Shown here in pieces: positions 1-7,313 of a stretch of 11,700 bases of DNA. The DNA lies in contig CAYFQH010000053.1 in NCBI GenBank assembly GCA_964345215.1, forward strand, positions 1-11,700, given 5' to 3'. Position 1 is the stretch's first letter; every line of letters starts with the position of its first letter. Origin of the DNA: CAYFQH01 sp964345215 (GTDB lineage: Bacteria > Bacillota > Clostridia > Christensenellales > Aristaeellaceae). The position numbers and the translations under genes are program-made. The notes beneath the pieces are model-generated. The model saw nothing but the letters and a program-made list of their open reading frames with translations, had not been told where the DNA came from and made no database searches.

Positions 1-18
1 CAGGATGAGGGGGTGTAA
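1..18 (+). CDS. 3' end of an upstream gene, probably YceD/DUF177
   Basis: Reading from base 1 gives five sense codons (QDEGV) and a TAA stop at 16-18, two bases before the rpmF start. In most bacteria the gene immediately upstream of rpmF encodes the YceD/DUF177 protein implicated in 23S rRNA/ribosome assembly, so the position is right for that family. Five residues cannot identify a protein; the assignment rests on conserved gene order alone. The Shine-Dalgarno site of rpmF (GAGGGGGTG, 7-15) would lie inside this gene's last codons, which fits translational coupling. Confidence 0.35.
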   Translation, partial: QDEGV

Positions 19-20
19 CC

Positions 21-215
21 ATGGCTGTACCAAAGGGGAAGGTTTCCAAGGCCCGCCGCGATAGCCGCCGTGCCAATTGGAAGTTAACCATGCCGGGGAT
101 TGTAGAATGTCCTCAATGCCATCAAATGAAGCTGTCACATCGGGTTTGCAAACACTGTGGCACTTATAACGGCAGGCAAGTAATTGAAATGAATGCCGAT
201 AAAAAAGCTCAATAA
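21..215 (+). CDS. rpmF: 50S ribosomal protein L32
   Basis: Encodes the 64-residue protein L32 of the large ribosomal subunit. The N-terminus MAVPKGKVSKARRDSRR is the family signature: a basic arm that penetrates rRNA. A zinc ribbon follows, with Cys30-x2-Cys33 and Cys43-x2-Cys46, so this is the zinc-binding (C+) paralogue type rather than the cysteine-free form made under zinc limitation in some bacteria. The length is normal for a Firmicute L32. The ATG at 21 is preceded by a strong GAGGGGGTG site. An intrinsic terminator overlaps the stop codon, so the gene probably ends its own transcript and is separate from the downstream valS operon. Confidence 0.97.
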   Translation: MAVPKGKVSKARRDSRRANWKLTMPGIVECPQCHQMKLSHRVCKHCGTYNGRQVIEMNADKKAQ

Positions 216-229
216 TGAGCTTTTTTATC
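198..229 (+). terminator. Intrinsic terminator of rpmF
   Basis: A perfect 14-bp inverted repeat has arms 198-211 (GATAAAAAAGCTCA) and 216-229 (TGAGCTTTTTTATC) around a 4-base ATAA loop, with a run of six T in the right arm. The rpmF stop codon (TAA, 213-215) lies in the loop, so a terminating ribosome would cover the stem. The A-run/T-run symmetry means it could also act on transcripts coming from the other direction. Confidence 0.85.
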
Positions 230-245
230 CATATACCTAGCCAAT

Positions 246-466
246 GAAAAAGAGGAGTAGGTTTATACCCTTAAAGAGAGTAAGGTTCCAGGCTGCAAAA
301 CCTTATAAGGCCCTATAAACTGAAGGTAGCTTTTGAGGCAGATGATTCTCATCCAGGTGCGCCTGATATAGCGTTTTGAGGCAATACGGCAAAAGTAGCT
401 TGTATTGTAAACAAAGGTGGTACCACGGGTTGCTCCGTCCTTTAGGGCGCAGCGGCCCGTTTTTTA
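246..466 (+). ncRNA. T-box riboswitch (valine, specifier GUA) controlling valS
   Basis: This 5' leader senses uncharged tRNA-Val. Stem I is recognisable: GTTTATA (260-266) pairs with TATAAAC (314-320), an AGAGAG element lies near 276-281, and a distal arm pairs TAAGGTT with AACCTTA around a GGCTGC loop. The specifier is read from GAAG-GTA-GC at 322-330, with GTA (326-328) a valine codon followed by a purine as expected. The conserved T-box AAAGGTGGTACCACGGG occupies 413-429. Its bulge UGGU (418-421) would pair with an ACCA tRNA 3' end, consistent with the A discriminator base of tRNA-Val. The terminator/antiterminator switch and the valS gene downstream complete the identification. Exact 5' end is not visible; I see no convincing promoter hexamers upstream. 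Confidence 0.95.
425..466 (+). terminator. T-box regulated intrinsic terminator
   Basis: Left arm 425-440 (ACGGGTTGCTCCGTCC) and right arm 445-460 (GGGCGCAGCGGCCCGT) form a 16-bp stem with three G-U pairs and one C-C mismatch, loop TTTA, followed by a T-run through 465. The left arm shares ACGGG with the T-box sequence, so forming the antiterminator with uncharged tRNA-Val excludes this hairpin and lets transcription continue into valS. Confidence 0.9.
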
Positions 467-640
467 TTACAAAGGCAGACGCAAAAGTGAATCAATCCCT
501 TATCTGCCTATGATGTGAGTCTTTTGGCTAACAGCGGCTGAGCATGGGAATATTAAAAACTATGATAGATATGATATGAGCCCAAAAAGGCTAATACCCT
601 AAAATAGATAATAAAGCTTATATATAATGGAGATGATAGC
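467..640 (+). other. Post-T-box leader of valS, no gene seen
   Basis: About 174 nt of AT-rich sequence separates the T-box terminator from the valS start. It contains an inverted repeat AGGCAGA (473-479) / TCTGCCT (503-509) that can close a 23-nt loop. A weaker possible long-range pairing joins CTTTTGGCT (about 520-528) to AGCCCAAAAAG (about 578-588). The valS Shine-Dalgarno GGAG is at 629-632. No ORF with a ribosome binding site is present and I see no good promoter. Confidence 0.5.
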
Positions 641-3274
641 ATGAACATGGAAAAAACTTACGATCCGAAGGCCATTGAACAGCAGCTTTACCGCCGGTGG
701 GAAGGCGACGGAGCTTTTATTGCCCACGTTGATAAAGATAAAAAGCCCTTTACCATTATGATGCCGCCGCCCAACATAACGGGTCAACTGCACATGGGTC
801 ATGCCATTGACTGTGTTTTGCAGGATATTCCCACCCGGTACCACCGGATGAAGGGGCATGCTACCCTTTGGTTGCCGGGAACGGATCATGCTTCTATTGC
901 AACAGAAGTAAAAATTGTTGAACAACTGGCTACTGAAGGGCTAACCAAAGAAGATTTAGGCCGGGAAGGCTTTTTAGAACGGGCCTGGCGGTGGAAGGAA
1001 GAATACGGCGGGCGCATTACTTCCCAGCTGCGCCGGTTAGGGGCCAGCTGCGACTGGTCAAGGGAACGGTTTACCATGGATGAGGGATGCAGCCGAGCTG
1101 TGCGTGAAGTATTTGTGCGCCTATACGAAAAAGGGCTCATCTACCAGGGTAATAAAATTATCAACTGGTGCCCGGTATGTTTAACGGCCCTTTCTGATGC
1201 CGAGGTGGAATTTGAGGATCAGGATTCGCACCTGTGGCACATACGATATGATTCTAAAGACGGAAAGCATAGTGTGGTAGTAGCTACAACCAGGCCCGAA
1301 ACCATGCTGGGGGATACAGGGGTTGCTGTAAACCCCGACGATGAGCGCTATAAAGACCTCATTGGAAAAACCCTTATTTTACCCTTGATGAACAGAGAAA
1401 TTCCCGTAGTGGCTGATGATTATGTGGATAAAGACTTTGGTACCGGAGCTGTAAAAATGACCCCTGCCCATGACCCGAATGACTTTGAAGTAGGTCAAAG
1501 GCACAGCCTTGAAATAGTAAGGGTTATGAATGACGATGCCACCATGAACGAAGAGGCGGGTCAATACGCAGGCCTTACCAGGGAAGAGGCCCGAGAAGCA
1601 GTGGTGAGGGATTTAGAAAAAACAGGCCACCTGGTTAAAATTGAAGAGTATAAGCATAGTGTTGGCACCTGTTACCGCTGCCATACAATCATAGAACCCC
1701 TTCTTAGTGAACAATGGTTTATTGATATGAAACCCTTGGCAAAACCCGCCATTGAAGCGGTTCGCAGCGGCGAAACAAAATTTTTACCTGAACGCTTTAG
1801 CAAAATATACTATAATTGGATGGAAAACATCCGGGATTGGTGCATCAGCCGGCAGCTTTGGTGGGGCCACCGTATTCCCGCCTGGTATTGCGATGATTGC
1901 GGTGAAACCATTGTAACAAGGGAAGACCCCACCCACTGCCCCAAGTGCGGCGGTGCAAACCTGAGTCAGGATGAGGATGTGCTGGATACATGGTTTTCCT
2001 CTGCCTTGTGGCCTTTTTCTACCTTAGGCTGGCCAGATAAAACCGAGGATCTGGCATACTTTTACCCAACCAATATGCTGGTAACCGGTTATGATATTAT
2101 CTTCTTCTGGGTGGCTCGGATGATCTTTAGCGGCATTGAGCAAATGGGGCAAGTACCCTTTGATACAGTGCTTATCCACGGCCTGGTGCGGGATGAAAAA
2201 GGACGAAAAATGTCTAAATCCTTGGGCAACGGCATTGATCCTTTGGAAGTGATTGAGCAATACGGCGCCGATGCCCTCCGCTTTTCATTGGTACAGGGGA
2301 TTAGCCCCGGAAATGATACCCGCTATCTGCCAGAAAAAGTAGAAGCCGCTCGAAACTTTGCCAATAAAATTTGGAATGCCTCCCGCTTTGTATTGATGAA
2401 TACCGACAGCTTTGAATCCCTTGAAGGGAAGAAACTGGCCTTGCCAGATCAATGGATACTAACCCGATATCAGAAGGCTGTAAAAGAAATAACCCAACAT
2501 ATTGATGATGCGGACTTTGGCCTGGCAGCCCAAGCCATTTATGATTTTGCCTGGTCAGAATTTTGTGATTGGTATATTGAATTAGCTAAAGGCAGGCTGC
2601 TGGGGGAAGATGAAGAACAAAAGAAAACCGTAAAAGCCGTGCTGCTGCATGTGTTAGAGGGAATTGTGAAACTTTTACACCCCTTTATGCCCTTTTTGAC
2701 CGAAAGTATTTACCAAAATCTGCCCCAAAAGGAAGGCTTTATTATGCTTTCCAATTGGCCTGAATATAATGAAAAATACTTACTCACAAAAGAAGCCGAG
2801 CAAATGGAAGGAATTATGGAGGCTATTCGCAATATCCGTAACCTTCGCAGTGAAATGAACGTACCTGCCGGTAAAAAGGCGAGGGTAATGCTGGTGCCAG
2901 CCCAAGGATGGAAGGAAGTTTTAGAAGAATCAGAACTTTATTTTAAACGCCTTGCCAGCGCAAGCAGTGTTGAAGTAATTGAAGATAAAAACCTGATTAC
3001 TGAAAAAATAGCCGCTACCGTTTGCCAGGCTGCGGAAATTTTAATTCCCCTTGGAGACCTGGTGGAATTTGACAAAGAAATTGCCCGCCTTGAAAAAGAA
3101 AAGGAAGCCCTGTTAAAGGAAATAAAGCGAGGCCAGGGGATGTTAAAGAACGAAGGTTTTGTAAGCAAGGCTCCCCCCCAGCTGATTGAAAAAGAAAAAG
3201 AAAAGCTGGAGGCCAACCTGCTTATGGAAGAAAAGCTGGAAAAACACATTAAGCAAATGCAGGATATGATGTAA
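641..3274 (+). CDS. valS: Valyl-tRNA synthetase
   Basis: Charges tRNA-Val with valine in the cytoplasm. It is a class Ia synthetase of 877 residues, the normal length for bacterial ValRS. The HIGH motif appears as HMGHA (51-55, after PPPNITGQL) and KMSKS at 523-527. The CP1 editing domain, which hydrolyses mischarged Thr-tRNA-Val, carries TTRPET (216-221) and GTGAVKMTPAHDPND (267-281). Cysteine pairs at 177/180, 344/347, 417/420 and 433/436 suggest zinc-knuckle insertions. The alpha-helical anticodon-binding domain spans roughly 600-750, and a charged C-terminal coiled coil (about 810-877, rich in E/K/L) is the tRNA-binding arm typical of ValRS. The ATG at 641 has GGAG eight bases upstream; a second ATG two codons later is a less likely alternative. 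Expression should be controlled by the valine T-box upstream. The stop overlaps the next start by one base. Confidence 0.98.
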   Translation: MNMEKTYDPKAIEQQLYRRWEGDGAFIAHVDKDKKPFTIMMPPPNITGQLHMGHAIDCVLQDIPTRYHRMKGHATLWLPGTDHASIATEVKIVEQLATEGLTKEDLGREGFLERAWRWKEEYGGRITSQLRRLGASCDWSRERFTMDEGCSRAVREVFVRLYEKGLIYQGNKIINWCPVCLTALSDAEVEFEDQDSHLWHIRYDSKDGKHSVVVATTRPETMLGDTGVAVNPDDERYKDLIGKTLILPLMNREIPVVADDYVDKDFGTGAVKMTPAHDPNDFEVGQRHSLEIVRVMNDDATMNEEAGQYAGLTREEAREAVVRDLEKTGHLVKIEEYKHSVGTCYRCHTIIEPLLSEQWFIDMKPLAKPAIEAVRSGETKFLPERFSKIYYNWMENIRDWCISRQLWWGHRIPAWYCDDCGETIVTREDPTHCPKCGGANLSQDEDVLDTWFSSALWPFSTLGWPDKTEDLAYFYPTNMLVTGYDIIFFWVARMIFSGIEQMGQVPFDTVLIHGLVRDEKGRKMSKSLGNGIDPLEVIEQYGADALRFSLVQGISPGNDTRYLPEKVEAARNFANKIWNASRFVLMNTDSFESLEGKKLALPDQWILTRYQKAVKEITQHIDDADFGLAAQAIYDFAWSEFCDWYIELAKGRLLGEDEEQKKTVKAVLLHVLEGIVKLLHPFMPFLTESIYQNLPQKEGFIMLSNWPEYNEKYLLTKEAEQMEGIMEAIRNIRNLRSEMNVPAGKKARVMLVPAQGWKEVLEESELYFKRLASASSVEVIEDKNLITEKIAATVCQAAEILIPLGDLVEFDKEIARLEKEKEALLKEIKRGQGMLKNEGFVSKAPPQLIEKEKEKLEANLLMEEKLEKHIKQMQDMM

Positions 3275-4608
3275 TGAACATAGATCAAGCCATTGATTTT
3301 ATTCATGGCGCTCAGTATACAGGCAAAAAAAATGGTTTGGAAAATACCAGAGCCCTTTTAGATGAAATATCCGTTCCTTATACCCCGGTTCCTGCCATCC
3401 ATGTAGCGGGGACAAACGGCAAGGGATCTGTTTGTGCTATGCTAAACGGCATGTTAACAGCCTTAGGCTATCGGGTAGGCCTATATACTTCGCCTTTTTT
3501 ACAAAACTATCAGGAGCGGATCATGCTCCAAGGCAAGCCTGCTCAGGATGAATTAATCATCAGCGGAGTAGAGGCAGTCCAGGCCGCCGCCAGAAGGCTG
3601 CACAAAAAAGGGATAGACGTAACCACCTTTGAAATTGGCACAGCCCTGGCGTACTGGGTTTTTTATACCCAAAAGGTGGATGTAGCCATTATTGAGGTGG
3701 GCCTGGGGGGGAGATTTGATTCTACCAACGTGATGACCCCAAAGGTATCGGTGATTACGACCATTGATTATGATCACATGGAAATACTGGGCAATACCCT
3801 TGGCGAAATTGCCTGGGCAAAAGCCGGTATTATTAAAAAGCAGGTTCCTGTTGTGGTTCACCCCCAAAATTCAAAAGAGGCAATGGATGTCATCTCAAAA
3901 ACAGCCAAGGAAAAACAGGCACCAACAACCTTCTTAACCCAAAATCAAATTCAAAAAGCCAACTATCAAAAAGATTATATGACGGCAGATTTTTATCTTG
4001 ACCCTTGTCAACCGTATTTTTTTAAAGTGCCCTTAGCCGGTGCCTACCAAGGCGAAAATGCCTTAACCGCCTTGGCGGCGCTAAGGCTTTTTATTGAACA
4101 GGATTTTGAAAAAGTGTATAATAAGGTACACGAAGGGCTAACAAAGGTTCTTTGGCCTGGTCGGCTGGAATATGTATACCAAAAAGGTCATACTTTCCTG
4201 CTGGAAGGGGCTCACAATATTCAAGGCTTAAAGGGGTTAAAAGCACACTTAAAAGCTTATGCTCCTGCTGAAACCCTGTTGCTGCTTGGGATGCTGAAAG
4301 ATAAAGTGAATAAGGATGTTGTTGCTGAAATTAAGGCTATGGACTGGCCTGTTATCACCGTACCGGTCAATTCGCCTAGGGCATTGGATCCAGTCGAGTT
4401 ACAACATTTATTAGAGAATCAGGGGGTCAAGGTTCTTCAAAGAGCAAAGGGCCTTGATCAGGCAATTACAAAGGGCAAAGCCTATATAACAACTAAAGAA
4501 CAAGGCTTAATTGTGATTGCAGGCTCTTTATATTTGGTGGGGGAGGCTCGCAAATACCTTCACTTGCCCCACCAGGTATACCAAAGCGATGGGCCGAAGG
4601 GAGATTAA
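3274..4608 (+). CDS. folC: Folylpolyglutamate synthase / dihydrofolate synthase
   Basis: ATP-dependent Mur-ligase-like enzyme that adds glutamate to folates, retaining them in the cell; in many bacteria it also makes dihydrofolate from dihydropteroate. The P-loop is GTNGKGS (46-52). It is followed by YTSPFL...ERI (71-83), EVGLGGRFDSTN (141-152), DYDH (165-168) and KAGIIK (183-188; K183 would be the lysine of the 'EKAGI' motif, with A in place of the usual E). The C-terminal Mur-ligase domain has WPGRLE and LLEGAHN (309-315), where most family members have DGAHNP; here the Asp is Glu311 and the Pro is missing. Length (444) is normal. The ATG overlaps the valS stop (TAATG) with AGGA at 3261-3264, indicating coupled translation. 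The valS-folC pair is common in Firmicutes. FPGS activity is likely; DHFS activity is undecided. Confidence 0.95.
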   Translation: MNIDQAIDFIHGAQYTGKKNGLENTRALLDEISVPYTPVPAIHVAGTNGKGSVCAMLNGMLTALGYRVGLYTSPFLQNYQERIMLQGKPAQDELIISGVEAVQAAARRLHKKGIDVTTFEIGTALAYWVFYTQKVDVAIIEVGLGGRFDSTNVMTPKVSVITTIDYDHMEILGNTLGEIAWAKAGIIKKQVPVVVHPQNSKEAMDVISKTAKEKQAPTTFLTQNQIQKANYQKDYMTADFYLDPCQPYFFKVPLAGAYQGENALTALAALRLFIEQDFEKVYNKVHEGLTKVLWPGRLEYVYQKGHTFLLEGAHNIQGLKGLKAHLKAYAPAETLLLLGMLKDKVNKDVVAEIKAMDWPVITVPVNSPRALDPVELQHLLENQGVKVLQRAKGLDQAITKGKAYITTKEQGLIVIAGSLYLVGEARKYLHLPHQVYQSDGPKGD

Positions 4609-4609
4609 A

Positions 4610-5554
4610 ATGAATTTTCACCATATTCCTGTTTTGCTTAAAGAGGTGCTTTTTTGGCTTGCTCCTTCAAAACAAGGGATTTATGTAGACGGAACCCTGG
4701 GTGGCGGCGGCCACAGCGAGGCCCTTTTAAAGACCCTCGACCCAAAGAAAGGCAGGGTTATCGGTATCGACAGGGACATGCGTGCCATACAGGCTGCAAG
4801 TAAAAGGCTTCAAGACTACCCTAACTTTAAGGCTGTTTACGGCAATTTTCATGATATAAAACCCCTACTGTCAGCCCAAGGGGTTTATGGGCAGCTTCAG
4901 GGTGTTTTGCTGGATTTGGGGGTTTCTTCCCATCAGCTGGATACAGCAGACAGAGGTTTTTCTTACCATGAAGAGGCCACCCTTGATATGCGAATGGATC
5001 AAAATCAAAGTTTAACAGCAAGAGAAATATTAAATACTTATTCTCAAAAAGAATTAGCAGACATTTTTTTATCCTACGGTGAGGAAAAATGGGCAGCTCG
5101 CATTGCCATGATATTGGTTGAAAAAAGGCAGGAAAAACCCCTTGAGACCACTCAGGATCTGGTACGGATTGTTGATGCAGCCATTCCCAAAGCCGTTCGT
5201 AGAAAAGACGAGGGACACCCGGCTCGCAGGGTCTTTCAGGGGGTACGCATTGCCGTAAATGATGAATTAGCCCCCTTAAACACCGTATTAGAAGAGACGG
5301 TAGAAGGTCTTCTTCCCGGCGGTCGCCTTTGTGTTATTACCTTTCATTCAATTGAAGACAGGCTCGTAAAACAAAAGTTCAGGCAAATGGCAAACCCTTG
5401 CACCTGCCCACCTAAAAGCCCTATTTGTACCTGTGGGTTAATGCCTTTGGGCAAAGTTTTGGGCAGAAAAGGGGCGATTAAACCCACAGATGAAGAGATA
5501 GAAAGTAACATTCGCTCTAGAAGCGCTACCCTTCGGATTTTTGAAAAGCAATAA
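4610..5554 (+). CDS. rsmH: 16S rRNA (cytosine(1402)-N(4))-methyltransferase
   Basis: RsmH (MraW) methylates N4 of C1402 in the 16S rRNA decoding centre using S-adenosylmethionine. The 314-residue product has the family hallmarks: HHIPVLLKEV (4-13), the SAM-binding DGTLGGGGHS (27-36), LDLGVSSHQLD (101-111), GFSYHEEATLDMRMD (116-130), HPARRVFQGVRIAVNDEL (203-220), ITFHSIEDR (243-251), a four-cysteine segment near 264-275 and the C-terminal RSRSATLR. The reading frame stays open upstream to 4517, but the ATG at 4610 is preceded by AAGGGAG (4597-4603) at ideal spacing and begins the conserved N-terminus, so it is the start. It lies one base after folC. In most bacteria this gene sits in the division/cell-wall (dcw) cluster after mraZ; here it is next to rsmI, whose product methylates the same nucleotide. 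Confidence 0.96.
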   Translation: MNFHHIPVLLKEVLFWLAPSKQGIYVDGTLGGGGHSEALLKTLDPKKGRVIGIDRDMRAIQAASKRLQDYPNFKAVYGNFHDIKPLLSAQGVYGQLQGVLLDLGVSSHQLDTADRGFSYHEEATLDMRMDQNQSLTAREILNTYSQKELADIFLSYGEEKWAARIAMILVEKRQEKPLETTQDLVRIVDAAIPKAVRRKDEGHPARRVFQGVRIAVNDELAPLNTVLEETVEGLLPGGRLCVITFHSIEDRLVKQKFRQMANPCTCPPKSPICTCGLMPLGKVLGRKGAIKPTDEEIESNIRSRSATLRIFEKQ

Positions 5555-5565
5555 CAGGAGAGAGT

Positions 5566-6441
5566 ATGGGAAGATTATATGTTGTAGCAACACCAATTGG
5601 AAATTTGGGGGATATCAGCCGGCGAGCTTTGGAGGTGCTTGAAAGCAGTCAGCTAATCGCCGCAGAGGACACAAGGGTTACAATCAAGCTGCTCAATCAT
5701 TTTTTAATTAAAACGCCCCAAACCAGTTGCCATGAACATAACGAAGAGAAAAAAAGCGACCAGATTATTCAAAAAATCCTTGAGGACGGAATTGACGTTG
5801 CCCTGGTAACCGATGCAGGCACCCCCTGTATTTCAGACCCGGGCTATATTCTAGTTCAAAAAGCAGCCCAGGCAGGCATTCAGATTATTCCCATACCGGG
5901 TGCCAGTGCTGCCATTACGGCTTTAAGCGCCAGCGGTTTTGATATAAGTGAATTTACCTTTTACGGTTTTTTACCAAGGGATAAAAAACAGCAGCAACAA
6001 AAGCTGCGTGAAATGGCTAGGCAAGCCCCCATTGCTGTTGTATATGAATCGCCTTACCGGGTGATACAACTGTTTGAAAATCTGGCTGCTATTTTGCCCA
6101 ATACAAAAACCGTTCTATTTAGCGACCTAACCAAGCGCTACGAAAGAGCTTACCGGGGTACGGCTCTTGAAGTACTTGATGAACTAAAGCAAAACCCTAA
6201 GGCCGACAAGGGAGAGTATGTAATGGTTTTTGCCTTTACTGCGGATAGCATGCTTGATAAAAAAGAAGAAGGGGACAAATGGTCCTTAGAGGCTAAACTT
6301 TTCCATTACCTGTACCAAGGCTATTCTATGAAAGAGGGTATTCAACAGCTGGTGAACAAGGGGATAAAAAAAAATGAGGCTTACCAAGCATCACTGGCTG
6401 TAAAACAATATTTAAACAAGCTAAAAAATGATGAGAAGTGA
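5566..6441 (+). CDS. rsmI: 16S rRNA (cytidine(1402)-2'-O)-methyltransferase
   Basis: RsmI methylates the 2'-O of C1402 in 16S rRNA, acting together with RsmH to tune decoding at the P site. The 291-residue protein is a tetrapyrrole-methylase-fold SAM enzyme. Visible motifs are VATPIGNLGDI (7-17), AEDTR (33-37), CHEHNE (55-60), VTDAGTPCISDPG (81-93), PIPGASA (109-115), FYGFLPR (132-138) and YESPYR (160-165). A C-terminal stretch of about 70 residues (from about 225) is less conserved and forms the RsmI helical tail. AGGAGAG ends a few bases before the ATG at 5566, 11 bp after the rsmH stop. Length is normal. Transcription most likely continues from the valS operon. Confidence 0.96.
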   Translation: MGRLYVVATPIGNLGDISRRALEVLESSQLIAAEDTRVTIKLLNHFLIKTPQTSCHEHNEEKKSDQIIQKILEDGIDVALVTDAGTPCISDPGYILVQKAAQAGIQIIPIPGASAAITALSASGFDISEFTFYGFLPRDKKQQQQKLREMARQAPIAVVYESPYRVIQLFENLAAILPNTKTVLFSDLTKRYERAYRGTALEVLDELKQNPKADKGEYVMVFAFTADSMLDKKEEGDKWSLEAKLFHYLYQGYSMKEGIQQLVNKGIKKNEAYQASLAVKQYLNKLKNDEK

Positions 6442-6445
6442 TAAA

Positions 6446-7297
6446 ATGAGCAGAATAAGGGAAATTGCCGTAGATGAAATAGCAAGGGCTGTAAAAGAGC
6501 TTTCTATTGAAGCCAACATTGTGTTAAACAATGACATTAAAAAGGCCTTTAGCACTTTAAAGGGGCAGGAGCCCTTTGCCCCCGCTCGGGAAATTATTGA
6601 GATATTAGAAGAAAATGCTCAGGTTGCCTTGGAGGAGAGCATGCCCATCTGCCAGGATACAGGCATGACCGTTGTGTTTTTAACCATCGGGCAGGATGTA
6701 CATTTTACTGGCGGAGATTTATACCAAGCCGTACATGAAGGGATACGCCAGGGGTATGAGGAAGGAATTTTACGAAAATCCGTTGTTGGAGACCCTTTAC
6801 GCCGTGTAAACACGGGGGACAACACTCCAGGTGTAATCCATACAACCGTTGTACCGGGAGATCAGGTGAAAATTGACGTGGTACCAAAGGGCTTTGGCAG
6901 TGAAAACATGAGCCGCCTTGCCATGTTAAAACCTGCCGACGGCATTGAAGGCGTAAAGAATTTTGTAATTGAAACGGCAAAACTTGCCGGTCCCAATGCC
7001 TGCCCTCCTTTGGTGATTGGAGTTGGTATTGGTGGAACTTTTGAAAAATCTGCTTTACTGGCAAAGGAAGCCCTTGTTAATTCCTTAGACGAAGAGAACC
7101 CAGACCCTTTTTACAGGACCATGGAAAAGGAATTGTTAGACGAAATTAACCGCATTGGGGTAGGCCCCCAGGGGTTTGGCGGCAAAACCACCTGCCTGGG
7201 TGTACGAATTAAAGCCTATGCTACCCATATTGCCGGCCTCCCTGTGGCCTGTAATATTAGCTGCCATGCTACCCGGCATAAGTCAAAAACTATTTAA
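6446..7297 (+). CDS. fumA: Class I fumarate hydratase, alpha subunit
   Basis: Alpha (iron-sulfur) subunit of the heteromeric class I fumarase that interconverts fumarate and L-malate. It carries a [4Fe-4S] cluster whose three likely ligands are Cys69 (MPICQDTGM), Cys186 (GPNACPP) and Cys273 (NISCHATRH). Also present are GGDLYQAVHEG, GDNTPGVIHT (124-133), PKGFGSENMSRLAML (147-161) and VGIGGTFEKSALLAKEAL. The 283-residue length matches stand-alone alpha subunits. The frame also allows ATG at 6428, inside the end of rsmI, but the ATG at 6446 has GAGAAG just upstream and starts the conserved region, so I chose it. It follows rsmI by 4 bp. Two-subunit fumarases are typical of anaerobes and are oxygen sensitive. 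L-tartrate dehydratase (TtdA) is a close homologue and cannot be excluded by sequence reading alone. Confidence 0.93.
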   Translation: MSRIREIAVDEIARAVKELSIEANIVLNNDIKKAFSTLKGQEPFAPAREIIEILEENAQVALEESMPICQDTGMTVVFLTIGQDVHFTGGDLYQAVHEGIRQGYEEGILRKSVVGDPLRRVNTGDNTPGVIHTTVVPGDQVKIDVVPKGFGSENMSRLAMLKPADGIEGVKNFVIETAKLAGPNACPPLVIGVGIGGTFEKSALLAKEALVNSLDEENPDPFYRTMEKELLDEINRIGVGPQGFGGKTTCLGVRIKAYATHIAGLPVACNISCHATRHKSKTI

Positions 7298-7313
7298 AGG
7301 GGGATGTATCAAG

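Noticed and set aside
544..579. Tiny ORF (MGILKTMIDMI) in the valS leader
   Set aside because: Eleven codons without a Shine-Dalgarno site and with no amino-acid bias expected of an attenuator peptide; the T-box already explains regulation.
549..580. TATGAT boxes as a possible internal valS promoter
   Set aside because: No matching -35 hexamer at proper spacing; AT-rich DNA produces such boxes by chance.
599..925. 108-residue antisense ORF at the start of valS
   Set aside because: Lies over the conserved HIGH region of valS and the AT-rich leader; no independent support.
2938..3306. 122-residue antisense ORF opposite the end of valS
   Set aside because: Serine/phenylalanine-rich low-complexity product caused by reading the Glu/Lys-rich coiled-coil codons of valS backwards; no ribosome site or recognisable domain.
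6705..7064. 119-residue antisense ORF opposite fumarase alpha
   Set aside because: Shadow frame of a strongly conserved gene; composition is not protein-like and there is no start context.
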